The translations under genes and the position numbers were made by a program. A stretch of 31,184 bases of DNA from an uncultured Pirellulaceae bacterium (lineage in GTDB: Bacteria; Planctomycetota; Planctomycetia; Pirellulales; Pirellulaceae). The notes under the pieces were generated by a model, which saw only the letters and a program-made list of their open reading frames with translations, did not search any database and was not told the DNA's origin. This document shows positions 6,954 to 14,556 of this stretch, piece after piece. The first letter of the stretch is position 1. The number at the start of each line of letters is the position of its first letter. The stretch is taken from contig CAKQNH010000003.1 of assembly GCA_934255105.1 (NCBI GenBank), positions 1-31,184 of the forward strand, given 5' to 3'.

Positions 6954-8824
6954 TTCAATCCGAACTGCTGGCCGCTGCTGGAATTGCCGGTGCCACCCTT
7001 GAGCGGACCGCGATGTTTGGGAAGAATCGGTTCTGGGCGAGGTTCTTCGACGGCAGCTCCGGCGTCCCCGCTGCTCGCTGCAGCATCTTGAGCTGGTGCC
7101 GCTTCGGCTAGGGCCGCTTTGAGCGATAGACTGATGCGCTGTTGCTCGGGATCCACCGACAGGACTTTGACGTCGACCTCTTGCCCCTCTTGAACCACAT
7201 TGCCGACGTTCTGCACGCGGTGGTGGGCGAGTTCACTGATGTGTACCAGCCCTTCGACACCGGTTGCGATACGCACAAAAGCGCCGAACTCGGCGATGCG
7301 AGTAACGCTGCCATGCACTACCGAGCCCACTGGAAAGCGCGCGTCGATATCCTCCCAAGGATCATCTTGCAGCGAGCGATAGGAGAGCCCGATCTTGCCC
7401 GTGGCCTCGTCGATCTTATCGATTCGCACCTGAATCTTTTGCCCCACCTCCAAGATCTCACTCGGATGATTCACGCGTTCCCACGAGAGTTGGCTGACGT
7501 GCAGTAGTCCGTCCAGTCCACCGATGTCGACAAACGCGCCGAAGTCGAGGATCTTGCGAACGACTCCTTCAACGGCGGTGCCGACTTCGAGGTTAGCCAA
7601 TCGCTCCTCGCGTTTTTCCTTCTTCTCGCGTTCCAGCACGGCGCGGTGGGAGAGTACTAGATTGCCGCGGCGCTCATTGGCTTCGGTCACTACGCATAGC
7701 AACTTCTGGCCCACCAGATCAGCCAAGGTCTCGATGCGATACTCGGCAGCTTGACTGGCGGGGATAAAGCCTTGGATGTTTCCTGTTTTGCATTCCAAAC
7801 CACCGGCGTTGGCCCCAGTCACCATGACCTCGACCACATCCCCTTCGTTCAGATCGCTCCAGTCGGAGACGTTAACAGAACTGCCTGGAACCGTGACTTC
7901 GTACAATCCCTCCGAAGCCAGATAGCCGCGGACGACGACTTCCAGTGCAGCGCCCACCTCGGGCAACGTCTCGAAGCCGAGCGACGGAATGACACCTTCA
8001 TTGGCACCACCTAAGGATACGAACACAAATTCGCCATGTGCCTTCATGACCGTCGCCGCAATGCGCTGTCCCTCAGTTAATTCATGCCCGATCTGCAGCA
8101 TCGCATCACCGACCAGCAGTTTGTCCAGATCCGAAACACCCAGCGCGGCGTTGAGCTCCTGCTCCAAGTCTTGCGACAACGGCTGGCGCAGGGATGGAAT
8201 GGCGATCCTGGCTCGAGTATCGACGGGTTCAGGGGTCGGGATGACCGACCCGCCATCTCGCCGCCCCGGTTTGCGAGGGCGCGCATCGTGGCGCGGCGTG
8301 GAACTGCCGTTAGAAGATTTAGCACTCGCGGAGCCGGCGGCACCAGTCGCCGCAGTAGCACCTTCTGTTTCGCTCGTTGAGCCAGCATCGATTCTCGCGG
8401 TGGGTGCGTTTTCAGCGGTTTGAGGCGCTGGGCTCCTCTGGGGTGCATTGCCCGGCTGTGTGTTGCGCGACTGTGGGTTGCTCTCGCCGGATGCACTGCG
8501 CTGCTGCTGCCGCTGCTGGGGTGCACTGCGCTCGGCACCTGCACGTCGCTGCTGCTGCTGGGGCCGCGCAGCCTGCTGGCTCTGTCGCAATTGGCGGATC
8601 TTATCCAAACTCAACGGGCCGGAACTCGTCGCTGGACTTGGACTTGCCGGAGGTGCAGGTGCAGGTGCAGGTGCAGGGCCGCTACCGGGCGCGTCGGTGC
8701 TGGTCGACGTTGCCTCTGTGGCCGGACCACTAGCTTCCGCAGGCGTCACGACCTTTGAGTCTTCTGCAGGGGACGGAGAGTTTTCCGAGTTGGGTACGTT
8801 AGCTTCTTCAGCCGATTCGGACAT
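6947..8824 (-). CDS. rpsA: 30S ribosomal protein S1-like RNA-binding protein (four S1 domains)
   Basis: 625 residues. Residues 1-205 are low-complexity Ala/Pro/Gln/Ser-rich sequence, including an APAPAPAPAP run and a basic Gln/Arg patch at 80-110. Four S1 OB-fold repeats follow, at about 250-310, 325-395, 413-483 and 498-570. The last two are the clearest, with VRKILDFGAFVDIGGLDGLL and VTRIAEFGAFVRIATGVEGL. A disordered Pro/Gly tail ends at FGLKW. S1 delivers mRNA to the small ribosomal subunit; four repeats with a long N-terminal extension differ from the six-repeat proteobacterial form. Being first in a four-gene run, it likely sets the expression of slyX, the amidotransferase and the FtsK/EccC-like gene. 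No strong Shine-Dalgarno is seen before the ATG. Confidence 0.88.
   Translation of the reverse strand: MSESAEEANVPNSENSPSPAEDSKVVTPAEASGPATEATSTSTDAPGSGPAPAPAPAPPASPSPATSSGPLSLDKIRQLRQSQQAARPQQQQRRAGAERSAPQQRQQQRSASGESNPQSRNTQPGNAPQRSPAPQTAENAPTARIDAGSTSETEGATAATGAAGSASAKSSNGSSTPRHDARPRKPGRRDGGSVIPTPEPVDTRARIAIPSLRQPLSQDLEQELNAALGVSDLDKLLVGDAMLQIGHELTEGQRIAATVMKAHGEFVFVSLGGANEGVIPSLGFETLPEVGAALEVVVRGYLASEGLYEVTVPGSSVNVSDWSDLNEGDVVEVMVTGANAGGLECKTGNIQGFIPASQAAEYRIETLADLVGQKLLCVVTEANERRGNLVLSHRAVLEREKKEKREERLANLEVGTAVEGVVRKILDFGAFVDIGGLDGLLHVSQLSWERVNHPSEILEVGQKIQVRIDKIDEATGKIGLSYRSLQDDPWEDIDARFPVGSVVHGSVTRIAEFGAFVRIATGVEGLVHISELAHHRVQNVGNVVQEGQEVDVKVLSVDPEQQRISLSLKAALAEAAPAQDAAASSGDAGAAVEEPRPEPILPKHRGPLKGGTGNSSSGQQFGLKW
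8652..8677. repeat. GGTGCA hexanucleotide microsatellite inside rpsA
   Basis: Four tandem GGTGCA units (plus a partial one) encode the Ala-Pro run at about residues 50-58 of the S1-like protein. In-frame hexamer slippage would change the tail length by Pro-Ala pairs without breaking the gene. Confidence 0.7.
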
Positions 8825-8913
8825 TTGGAGAACCTGATAAGGACAAAAGTCAGTGGGGTGGAAGGAAGCAAATACCGAAGATGGTGAACCTGCCGTGATG
8901 TTCCAGCACGTCT

Positions 8914-8942
8914 ATTGTAGAGCCTGAAGGGCACCTTTCCAA
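8914..8942 (-). promoter_or_regulatory. Candidate sigma-70-type promoter for rpsA-slyX-amidotransferase-FtsK-like run
   Basis: On the minus strand TTGGAA (8942-8937) and TACAAT (8919-8914) are separated by exactly 17 bases. Transcription would begin near 8907, leaving a leader of about 80 nt before the S1 start at 8824. It is the best match in the 309-bp gap between the secDF stop and rpsA. Confidence 0.5.
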
Positions 8943-9010
8943 CTGCCTACGCAGCGCGCCAACCACAACGGCCGCAGATATTGGTAGCCGAAGTCGCCAG
9001 ACCGTGGATA

Positions 9011-9096
9011 AAAGGTGGGGCAAGCTTCCAGCTTGCCGACTCGAATTCAGGCGCGAAACGCAAGCTGGACGCTTACGCCACTTTTTTCCAACCCCA
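9011..9096. terminator. Bidirectional hairpin terminator downstream of secDF, built from an inverted repeat pair
   Basis: GTGGGGCAAGCTTCCAGCTT (from 9015) is mirrored by the complement of GCAAGCTGGACGCTTACGCC (from about 9061). The arms form a long stem, ending in CCACTTTTTTCC on the plus strand and, read on the minus strand after secDF, in CCACCTTTTATCC. A stem followed by a T-run on both strands fits a bidirectional Rho-independent terminator. The left arm alone is also a perfect small dyad (GGCAAGCT TCC AGCTTGCC, 9019-9037). The same repeat occurs four times in tandem at 21186-21309. Confidence 0.6.
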
Positions 9097-9133
9097 AAGT
9101 TCAACATTGACAAAATACTGGGCCTGCAACTCC

Positions 9134-12100
9134 CTAGCCTATTGAGCCGGGGCGCTGTTGCTGGACGGCCTCGCGATTGGACAACCACAGCAGCAGAGGG
9201 GAGGCGATGAAGATCGAACTGTAGGTACCGACAATAATACCGACCAACAGTGCGAACGCAAAAGCGTGAATTCCCTCGCCACCAAAAATGAAGAGCACCA
9301 GCAGCGTCAACAGCGTGGTACCGCTGGTGAGCAATGTTCGGCTGAGCGTTTGGTTGACGCTCTCGTTGATCATCTGCATGGTCAGCCTTGGACTCCGACC
9401 GCGCACCTCGCGAATGCGGTCAAAGATCACGATAGTATCATTGAGCGAATAACCGATGATCGTCAAGAAAGCGGCTACCTCGGTCAAACCAATCTTGAAG
9501 TCTTCGATCAACAAAAAGCTCAATGGACCAGCTAGCCAGTGGCACGCAGCCAAGATACCCAGCGTGATGATCACGTCGTGCACCAGTGCGATAACCGCCG
9601 CTAGACCATAGGCAACCTTCTGGAAGCGGAACCAGATGTAGCCCACAATAAACACCAAGCTCAACAAGGTTGCGCCGATTGCGCGCTGCTGCATTTCGTT
9701 AGCCACACGCGTACCGATTTGGCTCAGAGAAAGCCACTTGGGCTGATTCTCCATCTCGCGAGTCAACTGGGCGACGATGGCGTCCGCTCCAGCTTGGTCG
9801 ACCGGCAGCTTGACCGACCAAGTGGAAAACCCATCGGCATCCTCGCTGCGCCAACCGGCAGGCAGAGGCTCGGGAGCCACTTCAAGCTGTTGGGCGTTGA
9901 GTTCAACGCCTGCGGCAGCGGCTGAGTCGAGCAATTGCTGTCGCAGCGCGGGTCCGTCTATCTTGGCACCTTTGTCATCTGAGGCCACAAGGGGATCGTC
10001 ATCATTGCTGCCACTGAATTCAAGCACTAATTCCGTCACCGGATGCTCCGCAACCTGTTGCGCGGGCTCGGGTTGCGTGGGGACCGCTGCCGCCTCGGCG
10101 GCCGCAGGCGTTGCATCGGCGGCCGCATCGGTTGCAGGCTGGGAATCTGCGGCTACCGCCTGTGGGCTGGCCTCGGGCTCCATGGCGGGCTCCGGCGAAC
10201 CTTCCTGAGCAGCTTCCGCAGGCACAGCTTCGTCCGTGGCAGGTTGTTGCGGCACAGCTTTTTCCGTTGTAGCTTCGCTTGGTGTATCGCTGGTCGTCGA
10301 TGAGTCGCTGGAGGTGCTGTCCTTGGACTCGTCTTGATAAGCCACAAAGCGCACCGTCCGCTCGTGGGACGTACGGCTAGAACTCGAAGTGGTCGGTTTG
10401 TCGCTCAACACGCGCACGCGGTACGTAACCAAATTGGCCGATTTGTTTTTCGCAAAGCCATCCAACAGCGACTGCGACAAATATTTGACGTCGTGGATCG
10501 ATGTGACCAACGAGTAGACCGTATCCTTGGGCTCCTTCTCCACTCGCACCAGCGTCGATTGGACCGGTTTCCCCTCTTGATCCTCGACCAAGATTTCTTT
10601 GGTCAAGTCGCGCAATTGATCCACGGGGACCGCTTCCTCGAGCTGGAAGATGACCCCAGTACCGCCGGTGAAGTCAATACTGAGCAGTTCTTTACCGCGG
10701 ATGGTGGTCAGCGCTAAGCTGGCCACAATCAAAACGCCCGACACAGCTAGGCAGACGCTGCGCCAGCCCATGATGTCGAAGTCGCCCCGGCCTACAAGCA
10801 TTCTCTTAAACCAGTCGATTCCATCGGACATCGACAGGTTGGCCCACTTCCGCTTCTCGGCGATTTCAAACATGATCCGCGCACAGAAGGTGGCCGTGAA
10901 CATACTGGTGGCAATACCAATAATCAAAGCCACCGCAAATCCGCGGACTTGGTCGGTACCGATCCAGTAGAGCACGATAGCCGCAATAACGGTGGTCAAG
11001 TTCGAGTCTAAGATCGTGGTGAACGCGCGGTCAAAGCCATTGCGAATCGCCATTCGCGGGGCTGAACCTTTGTTTTTCTCTTCTCGAATGCGTTCAAAGA
11101 TGAGCACGTTGGCGTCGACCGACATACCGACGGTGAGCACCAAACCGGCCAAGCCAGCGAGCGTCAGCGGCTGCTGGATGAAGATCATGACACCGAAGAT
11201 CAGCAAACCGTTGATCAGCAGCGTCACTGAGGCGATCACACCCGCAAAGCGGTAATACAGCAGGATGACTACAAAGGTGGCCACTACAGCCCAAAAAGCT
11301 GCGGTGACTCCATTGCGTACCGCCGTGGCACCCAGGCCAGCACCGACGCGATTCTCGCTGGCAGGCTCTTCACTGAGCGTGGCGGGCAAGCGACCCGAAC
11401 GCAAAATGGTTACTAAGAACTCGACCTCTGCCTTGGTAAAGTTACCGCTAATTTGGCCGCTATTGCTGATCGGTGAATTCAAATTCGGTGCCGACAAGAC
11501 CTTCTTGTCCATGATGATCGCCATGCGGCGGTGGAATTCTCCTTCTGGGATATTCCGGGCAGTCATGGCTAACATCTTACTAGCGCCACTAGTATTCAGG
11601 CGGAACTCAACCACGGGCTGTCCCGTTTTTTCGAAACCGGTTTGCGCGGAAGCCAAGTCATCGCCGCTGACAAAGGCGTAGGGCTGGCCCAACATCTCTG
11701 TAGCCATCAACACGTCGATGTCCTTGATGTTATTGCGGACCATCCACTTCTCTAATGCGTAATCCTCTTTCATATTCAGTGGAGGATTGCTGATGATTTG
11801 GCCCGTGTAGGAGTCGCGCAGCGTATCGCCTAACACAGGGGTCTGCAGCGGGTAAACACCTTCCACTTTCTCGGCTTTGCGTCCTACGGTATACCACAAA
11901 CCGACCGTTTTCCCTTCGCCGTCAACAACCGCCGACTTGGGGATTGTATTGCTCTCGGCCTGCTGGCGGGCCAGCGCGATAATATCCTGGTGATCGCGCG
12001 TGTTGGCCACGATACGGAATTCGAGCTGCCCGGAGTTCTTCAGCAGATCCTTGATATTCTTCAGCTCGAATTCGTCCACGTTGGGAACGGTGATTTCGAT

Positions 12101-12556
12101 CTGAGATTCGCCGCGGGGACGGATGGTGATCTCTTTGGTCCCCGAGGGGTTGATCCGGTCGCTCAACGCGGTGGACAGCGAACCGGCGTCGATGGTCTCC
12201 CCATTTTCATCCGGCACGATGTCGTAGACCAGGTTGGTCCCGCCAGAGAAGTCAGGCCCCAAGGGGATTCTGAAGTTATTGCTCCAGGCAAACAGAAACC
12301 CGCCAGCGATGGCTGCGAGCATAATGCCCAGGCGGAATGAGTGCGCAGGCATTCGCAGGGCGTTGGTAATCAGCCGGCTGAGAATGAACGGGAAGACGAA
12401 AATCCCGAGCACGAATAGTACGCCGTAAGCATATATTCCCCAAGCAGCGGCGCCTTGCGCAGTGCCAGCGTCCGTGTCGACCCCTTGCCCAATCGTTGCC
12501 GCTTGAGCCAATACCAGTGAGTTTGAAAGAAACTGCGAAATGGAAACACCGTCCAT
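9134..12556 (-). CDS. secDF: Fused protein translocase subunit SecDF
   Basis: 1140 residues. The SecD half has membrane helices at about 40-60 and 76-95, the conserved DFSGGTNLVYD at 102-112, a periplasmic P1 region with a second ferredoxin-like part to about 395, and five helices at 415-565 including GMSVDANVLIFERIREE (477-493). The SecF half starts near 598 and has SIDFTGGTGVIFQL (627-640) and IIGYSLNDTIVIFDRIRE (1033-1050). These are the transmembrane Asp/Arg elements used in proton-driven pulling of secreted proteins. Between them, residues 722-845 are an Ala/Glu/Pro/Ser-rich insert in the periplasmic P4 region. It is 71 bp downstream of yajC, the usual partner order. The ATG at 12556 is the first in frame and gives a normal leading segment. 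Confidence 0.97.
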   Translation of the reverse strand: MDGVSISQFLSNSLVLAQAATIGQGVDTDAGTAQGAAAWGIYAYGVLFVLGIFVFPFILSRLITNALRMPAHSFRLGIMLAAIAGGFLFAWSNNFRIPLGPDFSGGTNLVYDIVPDENGETIDAGSLSTALSDRINPSGTKEITIRPRGESQIEITVPNVDEFELKNIKDLLKNSGQLEFRIVANTRDHQDIIALARQQAESNTIPKSAVVDGEGKTVGLWYTVGRKAEKVEGVYPLQTPVLGDTLRDSYTGQIISNPPLNMKEDYALEKWMVRNNIKDIDVLMATEMLGQPYAFVSGDDLASAQTGFEKTGQPVVEFRLNTSGASKMLAMTARNIPEGEFHRRMAIIMDKKVLSAPNLNSPISNSGQISGNFTKAEVEFLVTILRSGRLPATLSEEPASENRVGAGLGATAVRNGVTAAFWAVVATFVVILLYYRFAGVIASVTLLINGLLIFGVMIFIQQPLTLAGLAGLVLTVGMSVDANVLIFERIREEKNKGSAPRMAIRNGFDRAFTTILDSNLTTVIAAIVLYWIGTDQVRGFAVALIIGIATSMFTATFCARIMFEIAEKRKWANLSMSDGIDWFKRMLVGRGDFDIMGWRSVCLAVSGVLIVASLALTTIRGKELLSIDFTGGTGVIFQLEEAVPVDQLRDLTKEILVEDQEGKPVQSTLVRVEKEPKDTVYSLVTSIHDVKYLSQSLLDGFAKNKSANLVTYRVRVLSDKPTTSSSSRTSHERTVRFVAYQDESKDSTSSDSSTTSDTPSEATTEKAVPQQPATDEAVPAEAAQEGSPEPAMEPEASPQAVAADSQPATDAAADATPAAAEAAAVPTQPEPAQQVAEHPVTELVLEFSGSNDDDPLVASDDKGAKIDGPALRQQLLDSAAAAGVELNAQQLEVAPEPLPAGWRSEDADGFSTWSVKLPVDQAGADAIVAQLTREMENQPKWLSLSQIGTRVANEMQQRAIGATLLSLVFIVGYIWFRFQKVAYGLAAVIALVHDVIITLGILAACHWLAGPLSFLLIEDFKIGLTEVAAFLTIIGYSLNDTIVIFDRIREVRGRSPRLTMQMINESVNQTLSRTLLTSGTTLLTLLVLFIFGGEGIHAFAFALLVGIIVGTYSSIFIASPLLLWLSNREAVQQQRPGSIG

Positions 12557-12627
12557 TGAATGTCCTTGCGGAGGGGGGAGTCAATTCTATTTGAGTGGGC
12601 GTGGTCGAATCCGTACTGGGGAATCAA

Positions 12628-13029
12628 CTACTCTTTGGTTTCGGATGGGGAAATCGTAGCTATCGAGTCTCGGTTGACGGTCATCCGTGCACCCGAGCTT
12701 TCGTCGATGCGAATCGTCACCAAGCCGTCTTGGACCTGCACAACAATCCCATGGATTCCGCTGTGAGTCACAATGCGATCGTTCTTTTTCAGTTCCGCTT
12801 GCGCTTTTTCCTGCTCTTTACGCGCCTTTTGATTTGGGCGCGCCACTAAGAACATAAACAAAATCGCGCTAATTAAAATTAAATTCAGTGGGCTGGCAAA
12901 GAACTCCAGCAGCGATCCAGGCGCCGCCTGGCCCTCGGCAGGTGGAGCGACTTGCGCTAGTACAGGCCCAGCCCACGCGAGCCATTGGTCGGTCGCTTCA
13001 GTCAGTAGTCGCAAGTTATCCAAAGTCAT
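12628..13029 (-). CDS. yajC: Preprotein translocase subunit YajC
   Basis: 133 residues from the chosen start MTDLN-like MTLDNLRLL at 13029; the longer frame to 13086 adds 19 residues unlike the family. A Pro/Ala-rich stretch precedes one membrane helix (about 46-63, SPLNLILISAILFMFLVARP). The family signature RPNQKARKEQEKAQAELKKNDRIVT and the GIHGIVVQVQDGLVTIRI beta region follow. YajC binds SecDF at the Sec translocon in the inner membrane, and secDF is the next gene. A hairpin lies in its leader at 13115-13138. Confidence 0.93.
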   Translation of the reverse strand: MTLDNLRLLTEATDQWLAWAGPVLAQVAPPAEGQAAPGSLLEFFASPLNLILISAILFMFLVARPNQKARKEQEKAQAELKKNDRIVTHSGIHGIVVQVQDGLVTIRIDESSGARMTVNRDSIATISPSETKE

Positions 13030-13114
13030 CGGACAGCAGTCTCTCTGCGGCAGGCCCAATACTGGGGATGCCAGTGTTGTACGCAACGGAGTTGAGCAAC
13101 CCTAGGGAGACAGG

Positions 13115-13138
13115 TCTTCGGGGATAGACCCCCGAAGA
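13115..13138. other. Perfect 9-bp hairpin in the yajC leader
   Basis: TCTTCGGGG pairs perfectly with CCCCGAAGA around a 6-base loop, about 86 bp upstream of the yajC start. There is no T-run on either strand. It could be a structured leader or a barrier to read-through from the OmpA-like gene. Confidence 0.45.
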
Positions 13139-13265
13139 TGGAGCATCGCCAAAGTGGAAATCAAGCCCATTAGATGAGAAAGACAGCCGCCAGAGTTGCA
13201 TGAAAACAACCGCAAATGATAAGAGTCCCCCCCAGAATCCACAAGGCCTATGCTTCCGATCTATC

Positions 13266-13391
13266 AGCCCAGAGCGCGAAACAGCCAGCCCAGAGCGCGA
13301 AACAGCCAGCCCAGAGCGCGAAACAGCCAGCCCAGAGCGCGATACAGCCAGCCCAGAGGGCGATACATCCAGCCCAGAGGGCGATACATCC
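13266..13391. repeat. Six tandem 21-bp repeats
   Basis: The unit starts AGCCCAGAGCGCGAAACAGC and ends with one more C. Units 1-3 (from 13266, 13287, 13308) are identical. Unit 4 has one change (GATAC). Units 5 and 6 (13350-13391) share GGGCGATACATCC. A seventh, isolated copy begins near 13437. Because 21 is divisible by 3, the array is open in several frames and gives Ser-Pro-Glu-Arg-type repeats, but no gene context supports translation. No spacers, so not CRISPR. It lies in the 448-bp gap between the OmpA-like gene and yajC. Confidence 0.85.
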
Positions 13392-13394
13392 CTG

Positions 13395-13414
13395 CCGGTG
13401 GCGTGAGCCACCGG
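13395..13414. other. Perfect 8-bp inverted repeat next to the 21-bp array
   Basis: CCGGTGGC and GCCACCGG flank a four-base GTGA loop, starting 3 bp after the tandem repeats and 64 bp past the stop of the OmpA-like gene. It may stop or stabilise that transcript, but no T-run follows on the minus strand. Confidence 0.55.
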
Positions 13415-13477
13415 ATTCCTGTAGCGGTTGGGCAAGCCCAGAGGGCGACACATCAAGCAACCTAACTCCATAAATGC

Positions 13478-14401
13478 TCAAAACGTCTCAGGATAGATGA
13501 CGATTTCGATGCGCCGATTTTCCGAACGACCCGCCGGCGACTGATTGTCGGCTATGGGATGATTGGCTCCGTGGGCAACTACGAACAACTGCTGCACGGG
13601 AACACCATTGCGCCGCACCAATTGATCCATGACCGCTTGAGCTTGCCCACCCGCCAATTGAGACGTGGTCCCATACGAACCGCCGTAGGGCTGCGAGCCA
13701 TCGGTGTGGCCCTCGATCCCCACCCGCTGCCGTGGATATTGCCTCAGCAATGCGTTGGCGACTTGGTCTAGCACCGTCGCACCCGCCGGATTGGGCGCGG
13801 CCGTGCCTGGATTGAACAATTGATCCGCAGGGATACGAACGCGTATCAAATCGCCATCGGGCACCACGCTGGCACCGGCGATCTGCAATCCAGTGGCTGT
13901 GTTTACGACCGAGTTGTTGGCGGTCAATCGTGCGCCGCCGCGCATATTCATCGAGGCTTGCATGCCCTGGGCTTGGGTAGCGATCTGCTGGGACGCCGCC
14001 AGCAGTTGCTTGTTTTGAGTGGCAGCATCCTGCAGTTGCTTGGCCAGCAGGTCGCCTCGTTCGCGGAATGCCTGCAGTTGCTGCTGAGCCTGTGCTAACT
14101 GAGTAGTGAGCTGGCGATTGTTGTCGTCGAGCTGCTGCACGCGCCGCTGAAATTCCATCAATTGCGGCGCGGTTTGCTGGCCGGCAAACACCGAAGCCGG
14201 GCCAGCCAGCGGTGCTTGACCCACCGCATAGCCAGGCGCAATTCCTCCCGAGGGCATTTGACCATAGGGGGCCTGCCCCCCCGGAAGATACGGATTGCGA
14301 TTGCAACCACCACACACACTCCACACCGCGAGCACAAATACTGGAAGCGTGCGCCACTTGCGGGCTAGCGTGGATTCCAGGAGTGCGGTGGGCGTGGACA
14401 T
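13478..14401 (-). CDS. OmpA-family peptidoglycan-binding lipoprotein
   Basis: 307 residues. An N-terminal hydrophobic segment (about 17-30) ends in CGGC at 30-33, a somewhat atypical lipobox with Cys33 as the likely lipidated residue. A Gly/Pro/Gln-rich region (35-75) and a Gln-rich coiled coil (77-145) follow. The C-terminal OmpA/MotB-like domain (about 185-300) has VGIEGHTDG, LAGGQAQAVMDQLV, VVAHGANHPIADN and SENRRIEIVI, where the Asp and Arg are those that grip the peptidoglycan peptide in this family. It would tie the outer membrane or cell envelope to the wall. A TTGACA lies at 14514-14519 upstream but its -10 is poor. The longer overlapping frame to 14630 is a shadow. Confidence 0.87.
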   Translation of the reverse strand: MSTPTALLESTLARKWRTLPVFVLAVWSVCGGCNRNPYLPGGQAPYGQMPSGGIAPGYAVGQAPLAGPASVFAGQQTAPQLMEFQRRVQQLDDNNRQLTTQLAQAQQQLQAFRERGDLLAKQLQDAATQNKQLLAASQQIATQAQGMQASMNMRGGARLTANNSVVNTATGLQIAGASVVPDGDLIRVRIPADQLFNPGTAAPNPAGATVLDQVANALLRQYPRQRVGIEGHTDGSQPYGGSYGTTSQLAGGQAQAVMDQLVRRNGVPVQQLFVVAHGANHPIADNQSPAGRSENRRIEIVIYPETF

Positions 14402-14490
14402 AAGAACCGGGGCAATCGCTATGCTGAACGCTTTTTGGAAATAGGGACACCGTCAACGCAGACAGGCTTTGCCGAGCGTAGCCAATTGGG

Positions 14491-14519
14491 GGTAGTGACA
14501 ACAAGAGCAATTTTGTCAA
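14491..14519 (-). promoter_or_regulatory. Weak candidate promoter for the OmpA-like gene
   Basis: A perfect TTGACA (minus strand, 14519-14514) is followed after 17 bases by ACTACC, a poor -10. The 155-bp gap between the membrane haem-type protein gene and this gene contains nothing better. Confidence 0.25.
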
Positions 14520-14556
14520 AGAAATTGACCAGATAGCCTTGGCGTACGACTTAAGA

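Noticed and set aside
8377..8837. Long plus-strand ORFs opposite the S1 gene head
   Set aside because: They arise from the low-complexity GC-rich region and its hexamer repeat; no family likeness.
13266..13391. CRISPR array
   Set aside because: Repeats are directly adjacent without spacers and there are no cas genes; the same holds for the 31-bp array at 21186-21309.
13200..13406. 68-codon plus-strand ORF with SPERETA-type repeats
   Set aside because: It exists only because a 21-bp repeat keeps all frames open; no ribosome site, no homology that I recognise, and opposite-frame ORFs are just as repetitive.
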